Positions 60,911 through 64,000 of a stretch of 64,000 bases of DNA are shown piece after piece. Positions within the stretch are counted from its first letter, which is position 1. The number at the start of each line of letters is the position of its first letter. A program made the translations under genes and the position numbers. The notes beneath the pieces were generated by a model. That model was not told the DNA's origin. It saw only the letters and a list, made by a program, of their open reading frames with translations, and made no database searches. The DNA comes from Dactylellina haptotyla (taxonomy: Eukaryota > Ascomycota > Orbiliomycetes > Orbiliales > Orbiliaceae), in NCBI GenBank assembly GCA_031310005.1, contig CM062386.1, forward strand, positions 1,612,001 through 1,676,000, in the 5' to 3' direction.

Positions 60911-63275
60911 TTAATATCCGCGGTCTATTTTCTCCAAGGCCACCGATATCCTACTCCATATTTCTGTTCTACTCTCCTCTCTGGCAGAAATATCTGAATC
61001 TCCTAAAAGTTTAGAAGGAACCACGCAATCATATTTATCATCCCTTCCTCCCTCTGCCATGAGGTTGAAAACTGCCGTCATCCCAGCCACAGAGCATAAT
61101 TGCCTAACCCGCTTCTTCTTCGCTCTGATATCGCTCTGCCTCGAAAAGTCTAGTAATAAAGCCGCCACAGACGCCCCTGTAAACGTTGCATACGATGTCC
61201 CACTCTTAAATTTTTCTTTCAAATGTGAATACACGGGTACGTTCTCGCCCAGTAGCGCGAAATTATGATGTTCCCGCATGGTGGCCGGGTTGAATTCGTT
61301 TTTCGCTTTGCCCATACCGCTGGAGGCAAACATGCACATGAGCGTGTTATCAGGGTACATTCGTGCGGGAAATGTGATACCCTTAATCGAGCCGTAGTTT
61401 GAAGCAGCGGCAAATATAATAGTACCATTTGCTGAGGCAGTTTGAACGGCTTTACGGACACCTTCATGAGGGGAATGCAAACCGCTCGCGAGACTTATTA
61501 TATCGGCTTTCCAGACACTCACGGCATGCTGTATGGCCTGGCTGATAAGTTCTGGGGTGTCTGCTTTTGCCTCCGAGCCTTTGAAGACCCTTGCAACGTA
61601 GATATCTGCGTCTGGCGATATTTCACTTATTATGTCGACGCCAGTGGAGCCGTGACGGGTTTCGTCAACCATGATATCATCATTTTGGGTGATGAAGTCT
61701 TTGTATTCTCTGACGAGGGCGAGTTGGAGGTGGGCTGGGTGGATGCCGCTGTCGATGATTGCGATTCTGACGCGGTCTTCGTCGCTAGTGTCTCCGTGAA
61801 GGATGCACTGTAGTCGCTGGGTGTCTCGTAGCCATTCTGCTGCAGGGTTTGAAGTAATTGATCTGGAGTTTTGGGGGTTAGTGAGCGCCGTTTGTCAGGC
61901 ATCTGTATATACAGCGAAAAAAAGAACGGGTGTGTCAAGCTTACACTGCCTGCGTAGCTCCATGCCAAGTTGGTTGATCGAATTTCCCAGTAAGTTCGAA
62001 GTTGTTTCTCCGCTTTTGTTCAGATTTCCGTTTCAACGCTCTTTGTTTCTGCCATTCATTAACTTTCTTAGATTCTGGGCCGTCACGGTTACTCGCCGCC
62101 TGAGTTCCATTTGGATCTGTATTCTCTAGTTTCACATCTTTGACTTTCGCATCGTCTTCCTGGCGCCTTCCTTCGTTGAATGATAGAGATTTCAAACTAT
62201 GCAGAGGCGTGGACAGCAGTTCTATCAGTTCTGCGTTTTTATATCTTTCTGCTAGCTGCATAGGCGTTTCCCCTCTCGCGCTCTTCGCATTCGGATCTGC
62301 TCCTCTTTTCAATAGTAGCGTTATAACGTCAATTTCGCGCACGTTCGTATCCTGGAGTATCATAAGCAACGGTGTTATCCCCTCGTCATCCGGAAAGTTG
62401 ACATCCGCCCCGTGATCAAGCAATAATCCCACAAGGCTCACACACGGAAGCGTTTTCTGCACTGCAAAATGTAACGCTGTTCGCCCTAGATTCGCCCTTC
62501 CGTTCGGATTGGCGCCGGATTTCAAGAGCATCTCTGCGAGATCTTGACGGCCACAACTCACGGCGACGTGTAACGGTCTAGTTGCGACCTCCATCGCGCT
62601 CCAATTGGCCACTCTAAAATAGTCATTGAGCAATACGTCATTGACGTCGGCGTTATGATGGATGAGGAGTTTGATGAGGCTTTCATTGTTGTTGGATCGC
62701 GAGTAACTTTCCTCAAGGGTGAGCGCGTAATGTAGTGGCGACATGCCATGTCTGCCTTTTTCGTTAATGGGGAGTTTTACTACTTCGAGGAGATATTCTA
62801 TAATTCTCAGGTTCGAATCTGGGATACTGTAATAAGATTCAATGGCAAGAATTAATGTCGTGTCAGGCTGGAAAACATATCTAATTGGACGGAACGGGTT
62901 CGCGCCGCGATCGAAGAGAGTTTTGACGATTTCAAAGTGATTGTATTCTATTGCGGAGTGAATCGGACCTCGACTGTCCCACAAATCAGGGCCGAGATCG
63001 GCGGTGCGGTCCATAAGGAATTGAACTAGCTGAGGATCAGGTTCCGTTGACCGAATTGCAGTGGTGAGGGGGTTGTTCGTTATGATATCATCATCACCGA
63101 TGATAACTTTCACCATTTCCAAGTTTTGTCTGCGAGCGGCGGCGCAGAGGATAGTATCATAATGGTAGCGCTTGGTATTAAAACCGGTGCGCATGTACTT
63201 GCTAACTGCTGCTTCATCATCCTTCTCAATTGCCGCCAATACTTTTTCGAGGGAGGGTTTGAAGCCCCAAGGCAT
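60911..63275 (-). CDS. Ankyrin-repeat protein with C-terminal subtilisin (S8) domain
   Basis: Two exons, 63275-61945 and 61862-60911, flank an 83-bp intron with an ACTAAC branch sequence; the product is 760 residues. Residues about 30-370 hold some nine ankyrin repeats (for example RPLHVAVSCGRQDLAEMLL, GRTALHFAVQ). A Lys-rich linker (about 375-440) follows. The S8 domain starts near 445 (NPAAEWLRDTQRLQ) and has all the expected catalytic elements: Asp 481 in IAIIDSGI, His 514 in RHGSTG, Asn 599 in AAASNYG and Ser 667 in SGTSYA. There is no signal peptide, so the protease is probably intracellular. Subtilase domains occur as effector modules in fungal NLR-like proteins. Here the sensor part is ankyrin and there is no NACHT or NB-ARC. 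A regulated intracellular protease, possibly in recognition or defence, is inferred. Confidence 0.88.
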
Positions 63276-64000
63276 TATTCCAGATTTCGTTATGTGAACG
63301 ATCCTAGACGCAAGAAGTAATACTTGAACCTCAATTCTATTAGAAATCAGACTCTGGTGATAATTTACAGTTGCGTCTCCGCTTTATGCTACTTAGCTTG
63401 GAAGAACTGTCGTGAGATTTAAATATACGCGATTGCGCAACCCCTCATTTATATGCCTGATGGGAGAATCCATGTTTGTGGCGTTAGCCTAAGTACGGAA
63501 GGCCGTTCAGACCCCCCTTTGCACAAAACCAAAACTAGTTTTATTTTATCAATTCCAAAAGTTTTAAATTTAGATGACTTTAGTAGTAACTTACTTAAAA
63601 ATATTTAAAAAATTAGAATTTTATATTTTATTATTTAAAACAGTATAGATTTTATATTGTATTAGCGAATTTGTAGAATTCTGAGATTTGTGGTTTTGTG
63701 CGAAGGGGGTCTGAACGGCCTTCCGTACTAAGGAATTACGAACCCATGCATATAACCTGTCCGGGGGTAAAAACAATTCGCTGATGATCAGAGCGCCCAT
63801 AACAGCGACTTTTATAGTTGTGTTTGTGTGGGATGTGGCTGAATTCTGAAACGAGCGGTCTGTCTGTCTAAAGGCATAATGACTGTGAGACTCCGCTGTT
63901 GAGGAAGTGTCGACGTTATTTGACTTGTAGGAAAATCTACGTATGCTATCACTGGTGGGGAGATGTAATTATTGAGTTATTGGTGACTTTTCAAAAAACC
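63276..64000. other. Upstream region of ankyrin-subtilase gene with MITE
   Basis: Holds the promoter of the ankyrin-subtilase gene and the MITE listed separately. Nothing else was seen to the end of the window. Confidence 0.5.
63493..63728. mobile_element. PIF/Harbinger-type MITE (236 bp)
   Basis: Terminal inverted repeats of about 38 bp begin GTACGGAAGGCCGTTCAGAC on both ends and match apart from one indel and one or two mismatches. The element is flanked by the direct TAA duplication (63490-63492 and 63729-63731), the 3-bp TWA target typical of PIF/Harbinger elements. The interior is about 150 bp, extremely AT-rich and non-coding, so it is a non-autonomous miniature element. The near-perfect termini suggest recent insertion. 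No second copy was seen in this window. Confidence 0.85.

Noticed and set aside
61630-61968. 112-codon minus-strand frame over the intron of the ankyrin-subtilase gene
   Set aside because: Overlaps the subtilase frame that carries the catalytic Asp motif; it is a shadow frame.

Overview
The window looks like nuclear DNA of a filamentous ascomycete (Pezizomycotina). Introns are short (about 50-120 bp) with GTA(A/T)GT-like donors and CTAAC-like branch points. Intergenic gaps are long and AT-rich. The families are typical of moulds: Pth11-like rhodopsin-domain receptors, CBM1 proteins, GPI-anchored Ser/Thr-rich glycoproteins and an ankyrin-subtilase. The lineage below that level cannot be fixed from sequence alone. 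No rRNA, tRNA, CRISPR array or LTR element was recognised.

Layout: 3.4-4.7 kb GST-fold protein (+); 5.6-8.0 kb large four-TM protein of unknown function (+); 8.7-11.2 kb neutral ceramidase (-); 14.1-15.0 kb secreted modular cysteine-rich protein (-); a 5.2-kb gene-free stretch; 20.2-21.5 kb four-TM protein (+); 21.7-25.0 kb a divergent pair, an amidohydrolase (-) and an 11-exon Obg/YchF-type GTPase (+); a 4.4-kb gene-free stretch; 29.4-31.1 kb MFS-like transporter (+); a 3.9-kb gap; 35.0-35.9 kb peroxisomal enoyl-CoA hydratase ending in SKL (-); 37.3-38.8 kb Pth11-like receptor (-).

From 40.6 to 49.8 kb, four neighbouring genes all encode secreted or wall-anchored proteins: a CBM1 protein, a Ser/Thr-rich GPI protein, a PQQ-type sugar dehydrogenase-like beta-propeller and a second GPI protein. 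This is a small surface/secretome neighbourhood. Then follow a DUF3074 protein (51.3-52.3 kb, +), a second Pth11-like receptor of eight exons (53.2-54.9 kb, +), a 1034-residue ankyrin-like/zinc-finger-like protein (56.7-60.0 kb, +) and, tail-to-tail with it, an ankyrin-repeat protein with a C-terminal subtilisin domain (60.9-63.3 kb, -). A 236-bp PIF/Harbinger-type MITE with a TAA target duplication lies just upstream of the last gene.

The genes do not form a metabolic cluster. The strongest items for a second look are the ankyrin-subtilase with an intact catalytic set, the MITE beside it, the ceramidase with Thr in place of the expected nucleophilic Ser, a 10-nt microexon in the GTPase gene, and the cysteine-rich and CBM1-type secreted proteins. 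All multi-exon models were built by hand from splice signals and frame continuity, without transcript evidence.
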